DNA of 31,616 bases, taken from positions 1 through 31,616 of the forward strand of contig UQXK01000018.1 in the NCBI GenBank assembly GCA_900544985.1, given 5' to 3'. The stretch is from an uncultured Eubacteriales bacterium (GTDB lineage: Bacteria > Bacillota > Clostridia > Oscillospirales > CAG-272). Shown here in pieces: positions 15,261 to 23,763 of this stretch (its first letter is position 1; each line of letters opens with the position of its first letter). The translations under genes were made by a program, and so were the position numbers. The notes beneath the pieces were generated by a model. It searched no databases and was not told the DNA's origin. It was given only the letters and a program-made list of their open reading frames with translations.

Positions 15261-16553
15261 TTAAAGTTTGAACACTTCTTCGATTTCTTTTACTTCTTCG
15301 TCATTTATGTTTATTATATCGCCTTCAATGCTTTTCGCTTGTATGAGCGATTTTGCACTGTATTCCATAACTTCGAGTCTGTCAAAAGCATTGAGAAGTG
15401 AAGTTCCCGCGGCTATCGCGCAATCGTTCTCTATTATAGCTACGGGATTTTTCAGCGAAAACTCCTTTGCAAGAAGTTCCGGTTGCATAAAAGTGGAACC
15501 AAACGGAAATTTTCTTACATTTTTAAGTGCTATATAGCTTTCCGGAATAAGACGGGCGTCAAAAACATTGTCGGTTACCGCAAACGCCATGAGATGCGGC
15601 GGATGCGCAACTATTATCGTGCTTATATCTTCATGCTGTTCATACATGGATTTATGGAACATAACGGAACGCGACGGTATTTTTCCGTCCTCACATTTTC
15701 CGTTCTTTATGAGGACAAGGTCCTCGGGTTCAAGGTATGCGCGGTCTTTTCCGTACGGTGTTATTATAAACGAACCGTCGGATAAACGGCAGGAAAACGT
15801 TCCCTGCTCGCTCGTAAACAGCTGTTCGCCGTAAGAGCGGTGTATGAGATCGCACATATCGCGGCGCGCGGACTGTTCTTCGCTCGTTCTGGAAGAAACC
15901 TTGAAAGTATCGAGCATAGGCGCGGTTTTAAGCTTGAATAGCTCCATATGCTTTGAAGATATGGTGTGTATTTCGCCTCCGAGCGTTCCCGCATTTATTT
16001 GAAGTCTTGCAAGATAATCGAGAGCTTCGAAATTCATAAATGCCGAGAACAAATCTTCCGCTCCTACAACCACACCGTGATTTTCAAGTAAGACAGTGTC
16101 TATTCCCTTTTCAAATTCAGCCGCGATATTCTCTCCGAGCTTTGCGCTTCCGGGGCAGGCATACGGCGCTATCGAAATATCTCCGCAAAGGAGCTTCGCA
16201 TCAGGAATTATCGATGTGTTCGGAATCTTTCGGATAAGACTGAACGCAACAAGTGCCGGCGGATGTGCATGAAGCACCGCACCGAGATCGGGACGCTTTT
16301 TGTATATACCGAGATGGAAAGGATATTCCACAGACGGACGGTGTATGCCGACAATGCTGCCGTCGGCTTTTATCTGCATTATATCCTCCCTGCGAAGATT
16401 TCCCTTGTCCACTCCGCTGGGACTTATCCACACGGTTCCGTCGCTGTCCTTTATAGACAGGTTTCCTCCCGTTGTCGTCGTCATTCCATGATAATACAGG
16501 CGGTTCATTATAGTAACTATCTGATCCGCCGGATGAAGCATACTAAAATTCAT
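15261..16553 (-). CDS. Tandem class II aldolase, likely rhamnulose-1-phosphate aldolase
   Basis: A 430-residue protein made of two class II aldolase/adducin domains in tandem (about 1-205 and 225-425). By position between rhaA and prs it should split L-rhamnulose 1-phosphate into dihydroxyacetone phosphate and L-lactaldehyde. Domain 1 has the complete zinc site: E76 in SVEYPFH, H95 and H97 in LHAHPP, H159 in ENHG, plus GGNLS at 29-33. In domain 2 the equivalent positions are S296, V315, H317 and D377, so it keeps only one ligand and is probably not catalytic. GGAG lies 8 nt before the ATG. Substrate assignment comes from context; fuculose- or ribulose-phosphate specificity cannot be excluded. 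Confidence 0.83.
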   Translation of the reverse strand: MNFSMLHPADQIVTIMNRLYYHGMTTTTGGNLSIKDSDGTVWISPSGVDKGNLRREDIMQIKADGSIVGIHRPSVEYPFHLGIYKKRPDLGAVLHAHPPALVAFSLIRKIPNTSIIPDAKLLCGDISIAPYACPGSAKLGENIAAEFEKGIDTVLLENHGVVVGAEDLFSAFMNFEALDYLARLQINAGTLGGEIHTISSKHMELFKLKTAPMLDTFKVSSRTSEEQSARRDMCDLIHRSYGEQLFTSEQGTFSCRLSDGSFIITPYGKDRAYLEPEDLVLIKNGKCEDGKIPSRSVMFHKSMYEQHEDISTIIVAHPPHLMAFAVTDNVFDARLIPESYIALKNVRKFPFGSTFMQPELLAKEFSLKNPVAIIENDCAIAAGTSLLNAFDRLEVMEYSAKSLIQAKSIEGDIININDEEVKEIEEVFKL

Positions 16554-16605
16554 ATTTTCTCCTTTACGGCTTTAATTTTTATCAAAACCGAAATATACGT
16601 CGGAA

Positions 16606-17856
16606 TTATCTCAAAGAGAGAACTTCTTTCTCATATTTCTTTATTTCTTCGAACCATGTCTCGTCTGCGATAACTCCGCATTCTTTGCAGTATTCGCGCC
16701 ATACATCGCCGAACGGAAGAAGTTTTATCTCCTCCTGCATTGCCATAAGCTCTGTAAATTCGCCGTTGTCCTGCAACTTTTTAAGCTTGTCATTCGGGGT
16801 AAGAAGCGCCGAAAGAAGAGCTTTCTGCCAGCTGCGGAATCCTACTACCCATGCGGATATACGGTTTATGCTTGCGTCAAAATAGTCGAGCGCCATATAA
16901 ACACGTGAGAGTGCATCGCAACGGACTATTTCCTTTGCCATTTCCTTTGTCTCATCATCAAAGAGGAGAACATGGTCGGAATCCCAGCGAACACCGCGTG
17001 TTATATGGAGAGCTATCTCGGGATAGAAGCAAAGGAGCGCGGGGATCTTATCGGATACGACCTCTGTCGGATGGTAGTGTCCGTTATCCATGAGAGGAAG
17101 GCAACCGTCATGTGTTGCGGCAAAAGACAGCGTGAATTCAGCGCTTCCCGCTGTATACGACTCAACACCGATACCGAATACTTTCGATTCAACGCAGGGC
17201 TTTACAAGATTTTTGTCAAACGGCTCTGAAAGTATCTCTTCTATCGATTCTTTATATCTCATTCTCGGACCCATGCGGTCTGCGGGAATATCCTTAAAGC
17301 CGTCGCCCGTCCATATATTCATAACGCAGGGAACGCCTGTTTCTTTTGCAAAATATTCGGATATACGGACGCACGCCTTTCCGTGGTTTATCCAGAAGCG
17401 GCGAACGTTTTCATCGGGGCTGGAAAGCGTGAGACCGTCTTTTATATTCGGATGAGAGAAGAATGTGGGGTTGAAATCGATTCCCATTCCTCTTTCTTTT
17501 GCAAATTCTACCCATTTTCTGAAATGCTTGGGTTCGAGCTTGTCTCGGTCCGCATATTCACCGTTTTCGAAAATCGCATAGCTCGCGTGAAGATTGAGTT
17601 TCTTCTTTCCGGGGCAAAGAGAGCAGACCTTGTCTATATCAGCCATGAGCTGTTCGGGAGTTTTTGCTTTGCCGGGGTAGTTTCCCGTGGTCTGTATGCC
17701 GCCCGTAAGAGGACCGTCATGGTCAAAACCGATGACGTCGTCTCCCTGCCAGCAGTGGAGAGAAACAGGGATATCTTTTAATTTCTTTATCGCCGCGTCG
17801 GTATCAACTCCGAAAGAAGCGTAAAGAGCTTTCGCGGATTCATATCTTGTGTTCAT
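16606..17856 (-). CDS. rhaA: L-rhamnose isomerase
   Basis: A 416-residue cytosolic metal-dependent isomerase converting L-rhamnose to L-rhamnulose. It matches the RhaA family over its whole length: YASFGVD near the start, CWQGDDVIGFD, TGGIQTTGNYPGKA, NLHASYAIFENGE, GMGIDFNPTFFSHPN, CVMNIWTGDGFKDIPADR and DNGHYHPTEVVSDKI. The frame is open 16 codons further upstream. GGAG at 17870-17867 lies 10 nt before the ATG at 17856, and the resulting length equals that of known RhaA proteins (419 in E. coli). Direct and inverted TTTTATGT elements just upstream (17871-17901) look like an operator. Confidence 0.95.
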   Translation of the reverse strand: MNTRYESAKALYASFGVDTDAAIKKLKDIPVSLHCWQGDDVIGFDHDGPLTGGIQTTGNYPGKAKTPEQLMADIDKVCSLCPGKKKLNLHASYAIFENGEYADRDKLEPKHFRKWVEFAKERGMGIDFNPTFFSHPNIKDGLTLSSPDENVRRFWINHGKACVRISEYFAKETGVPCVMNIWTGDGFKDIPADRMGPRMRYKESIEEILSEPFDKNLVKPCVESKVFGIGVESYTAGSAEFTLSFAATHDGCLPLMDNGHYHPTEVVSDKIPALLCFYPEIALHITRGVRWDSDHVLLFDDETKEMAKEIVRCDALSRVYMALDYFDASINRISAWVVGFRSWQKALLSALLTPNDKLKKLQDNGEFTELMAMQEEIKLLPFGDVWREYCKECGVIADETWFEEIKKYEKEVLSLR

Positions 17857-17870
17857 TCTTTGTATACTCC

Positions 17871-17901
17871 TTTTATGTATTGTTTTATGTGTCATAAAAC
17901 A
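17871..17901 (-). promoter_or_regulatory. Possible operator upstream of rhaA
   Basis: A perfect inverted repeat, TGTTTTATG (17881-17889) and CATAAAACA (17893-17901), has a 3-nt centre. The half-site TTTTATGT is repeated directly 12 nt away (17871-17878 and 17883-17890), giving three half-sites in all. It ends 15 nt before the rhaA start codon, in the leader region. The cognate regulator is not in the window. It does not match the usual catabolite-repression cre consensus. Confidence 0.5.
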
Positions 17902-18036
17902 CATGGAAAATGCTTATTTTATGTTTTTATTATCCGACGGAAATTTGTTTTTATATATTTGATTATTGCCAGAAATACAAAATTGCAATGACAGATTTTA
18001 TTTACTTTTTTTAAATTTATAAAAAACGAATTTATG

Positions 18037-19518
18037 TCAGGCAGTGGGGATAAGTTTTTTGAATCTTTCGTAAGCTTCGTCCCACTCGGCTGTGTTTTCG
18101 GGATTATATTCCTCTATCTCAAATGAGTTTGAAACCGCCTCGCGCGCCTCGTGAATATCTTTTATCTCGCCTGCCGCAATCGCCTGAGCCGCAATATTTC
18201 CTATCGCCGTAGCTTCTACGGGACCCGCAAAAACGGGACGTCCGCACGCGTTTGCCGCCATCTGAGAGAGCTGTTTTTCCTGTGTGCCGCCGCCGACTAT
18301 GTTTATGGCGGGCATACGCTCACCGCACATTTCATCGATCTTTTCTACGGTCCATCTGTAACGCATTGCAAGACTTTCGAGTATGCAGCGGACGATTTCG
18401 CCTTTGTTTTCGGGAACGTGCTGTCCTGTTTCCTTGCAATATTCCGCTATCTTCTTCGGAATATTTCCGGGAACGCCGAATCTGGGATCATCGGGGTCTA
18501 TGAAGCTTACAAGCGGTTTTGCCGCTCTTGCCATAGCGGAAAGCTCGGAAAATCCGAGGTCCTCGCCCTCTCTTCTCCATTGTCTTCTCGCTTCCTGCTC
18601 TACCCAGAGACCTGTTATATTCTTGGAGAAGCGGTATGTTCCCGCGTATCCGCCTTCGTTTGTGAAATTGTATCCGCTCGATTTTTCGCTTATAACGGGA
18701 GCTTTTGTTTCCGTTCCCATTATAGACCATGTGCCGGAGCTGAGCCATATGAATTTATCGTTCTTCGCGGGAACGGCAACGACTGCCGACGCAGTGTCGT
18801 GCGCCGCAACCGAAACGACAGCGGGGTCTATTCCGCCGCATTCCTCTTTTACATCGGCGCGAAGATGTCCGCAAAGCGTTCCCGGCTCTACTATATCCGT
18901 AAATATTTTTTCGGGAAGTCCGAATTTTTCAATGATCTCGCGCGACCAGTTTCTGTTCTTCGCGTCGAGAAGCTGAGACGTGGAAGCTATCGTATATTCG
19001 GTCTGCTTGTTGCCCGTAAGGAAATAATTCAAAAGGTCGGGAACAAACAACATATCCTTTGCTATCGATAAAAGTTCGGGATTATCTCTTTTCAGAGCGA
19101 GAAGCTGGTAAAGAGAATTAAAATCCATGACCTGTATTCCCGTAACAGAGTAAAGTTCTTCTCTTGAAAGTGTCTTAAAAGCTTCTTCGGGAACGCCGAC
19201 TGTTCTTGTATCTCTGTAATGGACGGGGTTAGAAAGAAGTCTGCCGTCGGAACCTAAAAGCCCGAAATCGACTCCCCATGTATCTATGCCTATGCTTGCG
19301 ATGTCCTTGTCGTCACAAAGAGCGCAGTTTCTTATGGACTGCTTTATTTCATGAAATATACGGAGTATATCCCATGTAAACTGACCTGCCGCCGATGTAG
19401 GTTCATTTGCAAAGCGATGATTTTCTTCGAGAGAAAATTTCTTTCCGTCGAAAGACCCTATAATGCCTCTGCCGCTCGAAGCTCCGAGGTCTACGGCAAG
19501 CATTTTGAGTTTTTTCAT
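18037..19518 (-). CDS. rhaB: Rhamnulokinase
   Basis: A 493-residue FGGY-family sugar kinase that phosphorylates L-rhamnulose to L-rhamnulose 1-phosphate. Visible features: the N-terminal phosphate-binding DLGASSGRGIIGSFDG (10-25), GIDTWGVDFGLL (77-88), VAAHDTASAVVAVP, LSSGTWSIMGTE, and NIVGGGTQEKQLSQMAANACGRPV near the C-terminus, where RhaB-type kinases bind ATP. Length matches E. coli RhaB (489). GGAGG lies 7 nt before the ATG. It begins 36 nt after mutS2 with no terminator between. A gap of 180 nt separates it from rhaA, so rhaA may have a separate promoter. Confidence 0.94.
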   Translation of the reverse strand: MKKLKMLAVDLGASSGRGIIGSFDGKKFSLEENHRFANEPTSAAGQFTWDILRIFHEIKQSIRNCALCDDKDIASIGIDTWGVDFGLLGSDGRLLSNPVHYRDTRTVGVPEEAFKTLSREELYSVTGIQVMDFNSLYQLLALKRDNPELLSIAKDMLFVPDLLNYFLTGNKQTEYTIASTSQLLDAKNRNWSREIIEKFGLPEKIFTDIVEPGTLCGHLRADVKEECGGIDPAVVSVAAHDTASAVVAVPAKNDKFIWLSSGTWSIMGTETKAPVISEKSSGYNFTNEGGYAGTYRFSKNITGLWVEQEARRQWRREGEDLGFSELSAMARAAKPLVSFIDPDDPRFGVPGNIPKKIAEYCKETGQHVPENKGEIVRCILESLAMRYRWTVEKIDEMCGERMPAINIVGGGTQEKQLSQMAANACGRPVFAGPVEATAIGNIAAQAIAAGEIKDIHEAREAVSNSFEIEEYNPENTAEWDEAYERFKKLIPTA

Positions 19519-19554
19519 TCCGTTCCTCCTATTTGTCGTCGTTTATATTTTTAT

Positions 19555-21960
19555 TTATTTAAGTTCCGCTATGGAGACGCCAGTGTCTCCCTCGCCCCAT
19601 TCGCCTATGCGGACGGAGTCGATCCTGTAATCGTTTTTAAGGTATTCCGTAACTCTCTTTCGGAGAACTCCGGTTCCCTTTCCGTGCACTATCCTTATTG
19701 TTTTCACTCCTGCGCGAAGAGCGTCGTCTATATATTTATCGACCATTTCACACGCCTCGTCCCCGTATTTTCCGCGAAGATCGAGCTGCGGTGAAAACGA
19801 AGTGACAGCCCTCGTCTGATAATTGCTTGCCGCAGGCTTTTTCTTTTCGTTCAGTATAACGTTTTTGCCGTCTATTAGCATTAACCTCGAAGAAGATATC
19901 TTCATCGTGGCGTTGCCGACCTTTACCATAACATTGCCGCGCGAATCGGGAGCGGAAACAACGCTTCCCTTTTTGTTGAGATCCGCGACGATGACGTCGT
20001 CCCCGTTTTTAAGCGGACGCGGAAGCTTGTAATCCCCCATATCCGTTTTGAACACTGGGTCTATTTCGTCGCCGTTCTCTTTTATATGAGCACGAATTAC
20101 TTTTCTTGCCTCTTCAAGCGTTTTTCCGAGGTCCTCTTTATCCTTGTGCTTCTTTGCCTTTTCAAGCTCTGCGAATATGAACTCGGACGAAGCTTTTGCC
20201 GCCTCTACCATGCGGCGCGCCTGCTCGCGCGCCTTTTCAAGCTCTCGCACGGCGTCCTCATGCATTTTTCTTGTCTGCTCGTCGGATATCTTCTTTTCCT
20301 CACGGGTTTTGGAAAGCAGCTCCTCCGCTTCTTCGCGGTTTCTCTCCATTTTTATTCTTTCCGCTTCGAGCTTGTCTATAACGTGCTCGAAACGTTTGTC
20401 CTCGCCCGAAACATATCTCTCCGCCCTTGCAAGTATCGGGCTCGGAAGTCCGAGCTTTCCGGATATGGCAAAAGCGTTGGATTTTCCCGGCGTTCCTATT
20501 ATCAGCTTATAAGTCGGGCGAAGTGTTTCCACGTCAAATTCGCACGACGCGTTTCTGACTCCCGGTGTTTCCATTGCGAAGGATTTCAGTTCGACATAGT
20601 GCGTCGTAGCCGCAACGAGCGCATTTTTTTCTCTGACCGATTCGATTATCGCCATTGCAAGCGCCGCGCCCTCGACAGGATCGGTGCCCGCGCCCAGCTC
20701 ATCGAAAAGAACGAGCGAACGTTCGTCTACTTTTCCGAGTATATCCACGATTCTCACCATATGAGAAGAAAATGTGGAAAGGGACTGTTCTATACTCTGT
20801 TCATCGCCTATATCGGGAAGTATCTCGTCGAACACGCACATATAAGAACCGTCAGAAGCGGGTATATGAAGTCCCGCCTGTACCATGAGTGAGAAAAGTC
20901 CGAGCGTTTTGAGCGCCACGGTTTTGCCTCCCGTATTCGGCCCCGTTATTATAAGCGTGTCGAATTCTTCGCCTATATTGATATTTACAGGCACCACGCT
21001 CTCCTTCGGGAGAAGCGGGTGACGCGCCAAACGCAGGTTCACCGCTCTTTTTTCGACTATGCGCGGACTCATGCCATCGTATGAAAACGACATTTTCGCC
21101 TTCGCGTAAATGAGGGCAAGCTCCGTTATTATCTCATAATCCGAACGTACGGCGCCCGATACCGCGGCAACTTTCTGGGAGAGGATATAAATTATCCTCT
21201 CTATCTCGTCCTTTTCTTTTCCCTCCAACACGCGAAGCTCGTTATTAGCTTCGACAACGCACATGGGCTCTATAAAAAGAGTGGACCCCGACGCCGATGT
21301 ATCATGTACAAGACCTTTTATCTCGTTTTTATATTCGAGCTTTACGGGAATGACATACCTGCCGTCCCTCATCGTTATTATCTGGTCCTGCAAATATTTG
21401 GAGTAAGAGTTTCCCGTAACAAATTTTTGCAGATTTTCTCTTATCCTGTTTTCCGCGGAACGCATTTTGCGGCGGATATTAAGCAGCTCGTCCGACGCCG
21501 TGTCGGCAATCGTTTCGGGACCGATTATCGCCCCGTTTATCTCGTCTTCAAGGTGCTTTTGCGGTACAAGACGGACAAAATAATCGTCGAGAACACACTC
21601 TTCGTCGGAATGTTCAAAACTGTTGTAATCGCGAAGGGCGCGGACGGCGGAAAAAAGACGTGCTACACTTAAAAGCTCGGGAAGAGTCAGAGAAGAACCT
21701 CTGTCGGCTCTGTCCGCGGCGGATAAAACATCGCTCACGCCGCCGAAAGGCGGCATTCCTTTTGCCACAACATCGCGGTAAGCCGCGTCGGTAAGAGAAA
21801 GAAGCTTCTTTACCATTATCGGAGATGATACCGGCACAAGCGAAAGCGCGAGCGCCTTCGAACCCAAGGTCGGAGCAAACGACGCGAGCTTTTCTCTTAT
21901 CTTATCAAATTCAAGCGTGTGGATCGCCGATGAAAATTCGGTTGTTTCCATATCAGTCAT
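19555..21960 (-). CDS. mutS2: Endonuclease MutS2 with Smr domain
   Basis: An 801-residue MutS2. In Bacillota it is linked to suppression of recombination and to rescue of collided ribosomes. Domain order: N-terminal core/clamp region (about 10-310), ATPase with Walker A GPNTGGKT (340-347) and Walker B LVLFDELGAGTDP (416-428), and a long Glu/Lys/Arg-rich coiled coil (about 515-640). A KOW-like linker (about 660-700) leads to the Smr domain (726-801) with LDLRG and HGKGTG (759-764). The first ATG overlaps the upstream stop by 8 nt. A second ATG at 21951 lies one base after it. Neither has a clear ribosome binding site, which points to translational coupling. Confidence 0.94.
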   Translation of the reverse strand: MTDMETTEFSSAIHTLEFDKIREKLASFAPTLGSKALALSLVPVSSPIMVKKLLSLTDAAYRDVVAKGMPPFGGVSDVLSAADRADRGSSLTLPELLSVARLFSAVRALRDYNSFEHSDEECVLDDYFVRLVPQKHLEDEINGAIIGPETIADTASDELLNIRRKMRSAENRIRENLQKFVTGNSYSKYLQDQIITMRDGRYVIPVKLEYKNEIKGLVHDTSASGSTLFIEPMCVVEANNELRVLEGKEKDEIERIIYILSQKVAAVSGAVRSDYEIITELALIYAKAKMSFSYDGMSPRIVEKRAVNLRLARHPLLPKESVVPVNINIGEEFDTLIITGPNTGGKTVALKTLGLFSLMVQAGLHIPASDGSYMCVFDEILPDIGDEQSIEQSLSTFSSHMVRIVDILGKVDERSLVLFDELGAGTDPVEGAALAMAIIESVREKNALVAATTHYVELKSFAMETPGVRNASCEFDVETLRPTYKLIIGTPGKSNAFAISGKLGLPSPILARAERYVSGEDKRFEHVIDKLEAERIKMERNREEAEELLSKTREEKKISDEQTRKMHEDAVRELEKAREQARRMVEAAKASSEFIFAELEKAKKHKDKEDLGKTLEEARKVIRAHIKENGDEIDPVFKTDMGDYKLPRPLKNGDDVIVADLNKKGSVVSAPDSRGNVMVKVGNATMKISSSRLMLIDGKNVILNEKKKPAASNYQTRAVTSFSPQLDLRGKYGDEACEMVDKYIDDALRAGVKTIRIVHGKGTGVLRKRVTEYLKNDYRIDSVRIGEWGEGDTGVSIAELK

Positions 21961-22180
21961 CTATATCTATCACTTTCATATCGGGAATGGAGAGAGGCTC
22001 CTTCGGCTCTCTTTTAAGCGGATCATACAAAAAGCGGCGGCACCATCCGTTATCGTGCACAAGCCCCTTGCGGTCGCAAAGCACAAGAATGTTGCCGTCA
22101 TTATCGGGAGGAAGCACCATGCCGTGCTCGCAAAATGCGCAGACACGTTCTATATTGTCGAAATCGCATTTTTTCGCCAT
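21953..22180 (-). CDS. Small Cys-rich conserved protein coupled to mutS2
   Basis: A 75-residue protein found widely in Clostridia, function unknown. It has five cysteines in the pattern C5, C13-AF-C16, a later C in VLCDRKG, and one in GWCRRF, plus histidine in the CEHG motif. This suggests a small metal-binding (zinc) fold, followed by YDPLKREPKEP and an acidic end. The frame is open 31 codons upstream, but GGAGG lies 8 nt before the ATG at 22180 and the upstream residues look random. It overlaps the mutS2 start, so the two proteins are probably made together. Confidence 0.75.
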   Translation of the reverse strand: MAKKCDFDNIERVCAFCEHGMVLPPDNDGNILVLCDRKGLVHDNGWCRRFLYDPLKREPKEPLSIPDMKVIDIDD

Positions 22181-22288
22181 TTTATTTTCCTCCGTCCGAA
22201 ATTTCATAACAAAATAATTCAAGTTAATATTTAATCTATATATAGTATAAATCACCCGCTCGTTTTTTTCCACTGTTTTTTTAAAATT

Positions 22289-23404
22289 TTATCTCTTTTT
22301 TGAAAAAAATCGCATGACGAGCGACGGTATGTAAAAAGCGAGAAAAATAACAGCCAGAAAAAGCAAGGAAAAGACGATGATTTCCGTCAAATTATATACA
22401 AACGCGGTGTCCTTCCCGAAAAAATTCCAAAACACATTTACGCTGTTCTTAGAAAACACCGTATAAAACAAAGCGCAAAATGCGCCGCAAAGAATTCCGC
22501 AAAGAATTTTCCAGAGAAAATAGTTCTTTATACCGACATCAGTCCCACTCATAACGTCCGCCGTCTGGAACAGCACGGAAAGCCCCGAAAATCCCAATAT
22601 AACGCCCCCCGAAACATAGGAAAAAATATTTTCCGCCCCCATTTTCGAAAGCCCGGAAAAGCCGGAGCTTATCTCGAAAAATCCGCTTATCACCGAAGCG
22701 ATCTTTATATTCTCCGCGGCAAACGGCAAAAAGGAAATGATCATGGAAGAAATGACATAAAAAAACGATATAAAGGAGCACACCGCCAAAAGAGCCGACG
22801 CCGCCTCTTTTATCGAGGAAACTATTACGGAAAAAGGCGGTTTTTTATCTGTATTTTCGCTTTCGTATATATTCGGGATATTTTTTATATTCCGCTTTTT
22901 TCTCGTCAAAAAAATCATCAGAAGAGATACGGCAGTCTGCGAAACAAGAAGTATGATTCCGTAATTTTGCGAAGAGAACATAGTGTTTCCGACAGTGCCC
23001 AAAATAAACGCGGGAGACGCGGCGGTGACAAACGGAAGAAGCGACGCTGCTTCCTCTTTTTCTATCTCCCCTCTCTTCAAAAGCGAGCAAAGTATAAAAG
23101 CCCCCATCGGGTACCCCGATACAAGCCCGAATATAACGGCGCACACACCCGAGGGGGAGATACCCAATGCCTTTCCTATCATCTTTCCTGTCTTTCCGTA
23201 AAAAATGCGCGTTCCGCCGATACCCGTGAATATCTTTGTAAGCACCATAAAAAGAAACAGGCTCGGCACAACCTTTTTTATGCACAAAACAAATGCGGAA
23301 AAAGTGTAGGACGATGTTTTTTCGGGAAACAAAAGAGAAAGAACCGCAAACAAAACGCATAGAAAAAGAAGCGCAACATTCGAAACACGACGATTTTTTG
23401 TCAT
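22289..23404 (-). CDS. ylbJ: Sporulation integral membrane protein YlbJ
   Basis: A 371-residue polytopic membrane protein with about nine hydrophobic helices, resembling YlbJ, a mother-cell protein needed for spore cortex in Bacillus. Typical features are FVLCIKKVVPSLFLFMVLTKIF near the start, the gate-like GLVSGYPMGAFILCSLLKRGEI and TAASPAFILGTVGNTMF. These nucleoside-recognition (Gate) domain features also occur in SpoVE-independent transport proteins. The frame is open seven codons further up, but those codons contain the ribosome binding site GAGGTGAGGT. The ATG at 23404, 5 nt after it, is therefore the start. It is divergent from yqfC across a symmetric promoter-like element. Confidence 0.8.
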   Translation of the reverse strand: MTKNRRVSNVALLFLCVLFAVLSLLFPEKTSSYTFSAFVLCIKKVVPSLFLFMVLTKIFTGIGGTRIFYGKTGKMIGKALGISPSGVCAVIFGLVSGYPMGAFILCSLLKRGEIEKEEAASLLPFVTAASPAFILGTVGNTMFSSQNYGIILLVSQTAVSLLMIFLTRKKRNIKNIPNIYESENTDKKPPFSVIVSSIKEAASALLAVCSFISFFYVISSMIISFLPFAAENIKIASVISGFFEISSGFSGLSKMGAENIFSYVSGGVILGFSGLSVLFQTADVMSGTDVGIKNYFLWKILCGILCGAFCALFYTVFSKNSVNVFWNFFGKDTAFVYNLTEIIVFSLLFLAVIFLAFYIPSLVMRFFSKKR

Positions 23405-23431
23405 TAAATACCTCACCTCACTCATAAAATA

Positions 23432-23457
23432 GATATGCGAAAAAACTTCGTCATATC
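23432..23457. promoter_or_regulatory. Symmetric sigma-E-like element between ylbJ and yqfC
   Basis: GATATG (23432-23437) and CATATC (23452-23457) are separated by 14 nt. Read on either strand this gives an ATAT -35-like box followed by a CATA -10-like box at sigma-E-like spacing. YlbJ and YqfC/YqfD belong to the sigma-E regulon in Bacillus subtilis, so one element could drive both directions. The -10 boxes match the sigma-E consensus CATACANT only in their first four bases. Confidence 0.4.
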
Positions 23458-23479
23458 CGTTTTTTAAAGGAGAGCTCCT

Positions 23480-23755
23480 ATGAAAAAACAGAAAAAAGAA
23501 AAAAAAATCAAAAAAGTTTCGAAGATAAGAAGCGCCGCGGCGTCCGTTTGTCCGAGGCTGACGCTCGAATGCCTTGACAGATACGAAATACTCCTCGGTG
23601 GATGTCAGAAAATAGAATCATTTAAGGAAAACGAGATCTGCATTCTGACCTCTTCCTGTAAAATACGTATCCTGGGTCAGGGCATAACGCTCTCCTCATC
23701 GGGAGACAAAAAAATACTCATATGCGGAAAATTTTCTTCAATCGAATTTGTCTGA
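23480..23755 (+). CDS. yqfC: Sporulation protein YqfC
   Basis: A 91-residue YabP/YqfC family protein. A lysine-rich N-terminus (1-15) is followed by the family pattern: PRLTLECLDRYEILLGGCQKI, ILTSSCKIRILGQGITLSSSG and ILICGKFSSIEF. It is expressed in the mother cell in other spore formers; the molecular role is unknown. AAAGGAG lies 7 nt before the ATG. yqfD follows after 8 nt, its ribosome binding site overlapping the yqfC stop. Confidence 0.9.
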   Translation: MKKQKKEKKIKKVSKIRSAAASVCPRLTLECLDRYEILLGGCQKIESFKENEICILTSSCKIRILGQGITLSSSGDKKILICGKFSSIEFV

Positions 23756-23763
23756 GGTAAAAA

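Noticed and set aside
17905..18036. Sigma-A promoter for rhaA (TTGCAA at 17988-17983)
   Set aside because: At 17-nt spacing the -10 would read TAATCA, a poor match; other pairings in this AT-rich stretch have wrong spacing, so I call no promoter.
18151..21672. Long plus-strand open frames opposite rhaB and mutS2
   Set aside because: They are antisense shadows caused by codon usage; rhaB and mutS2 have full-length family motifs on the other strand.
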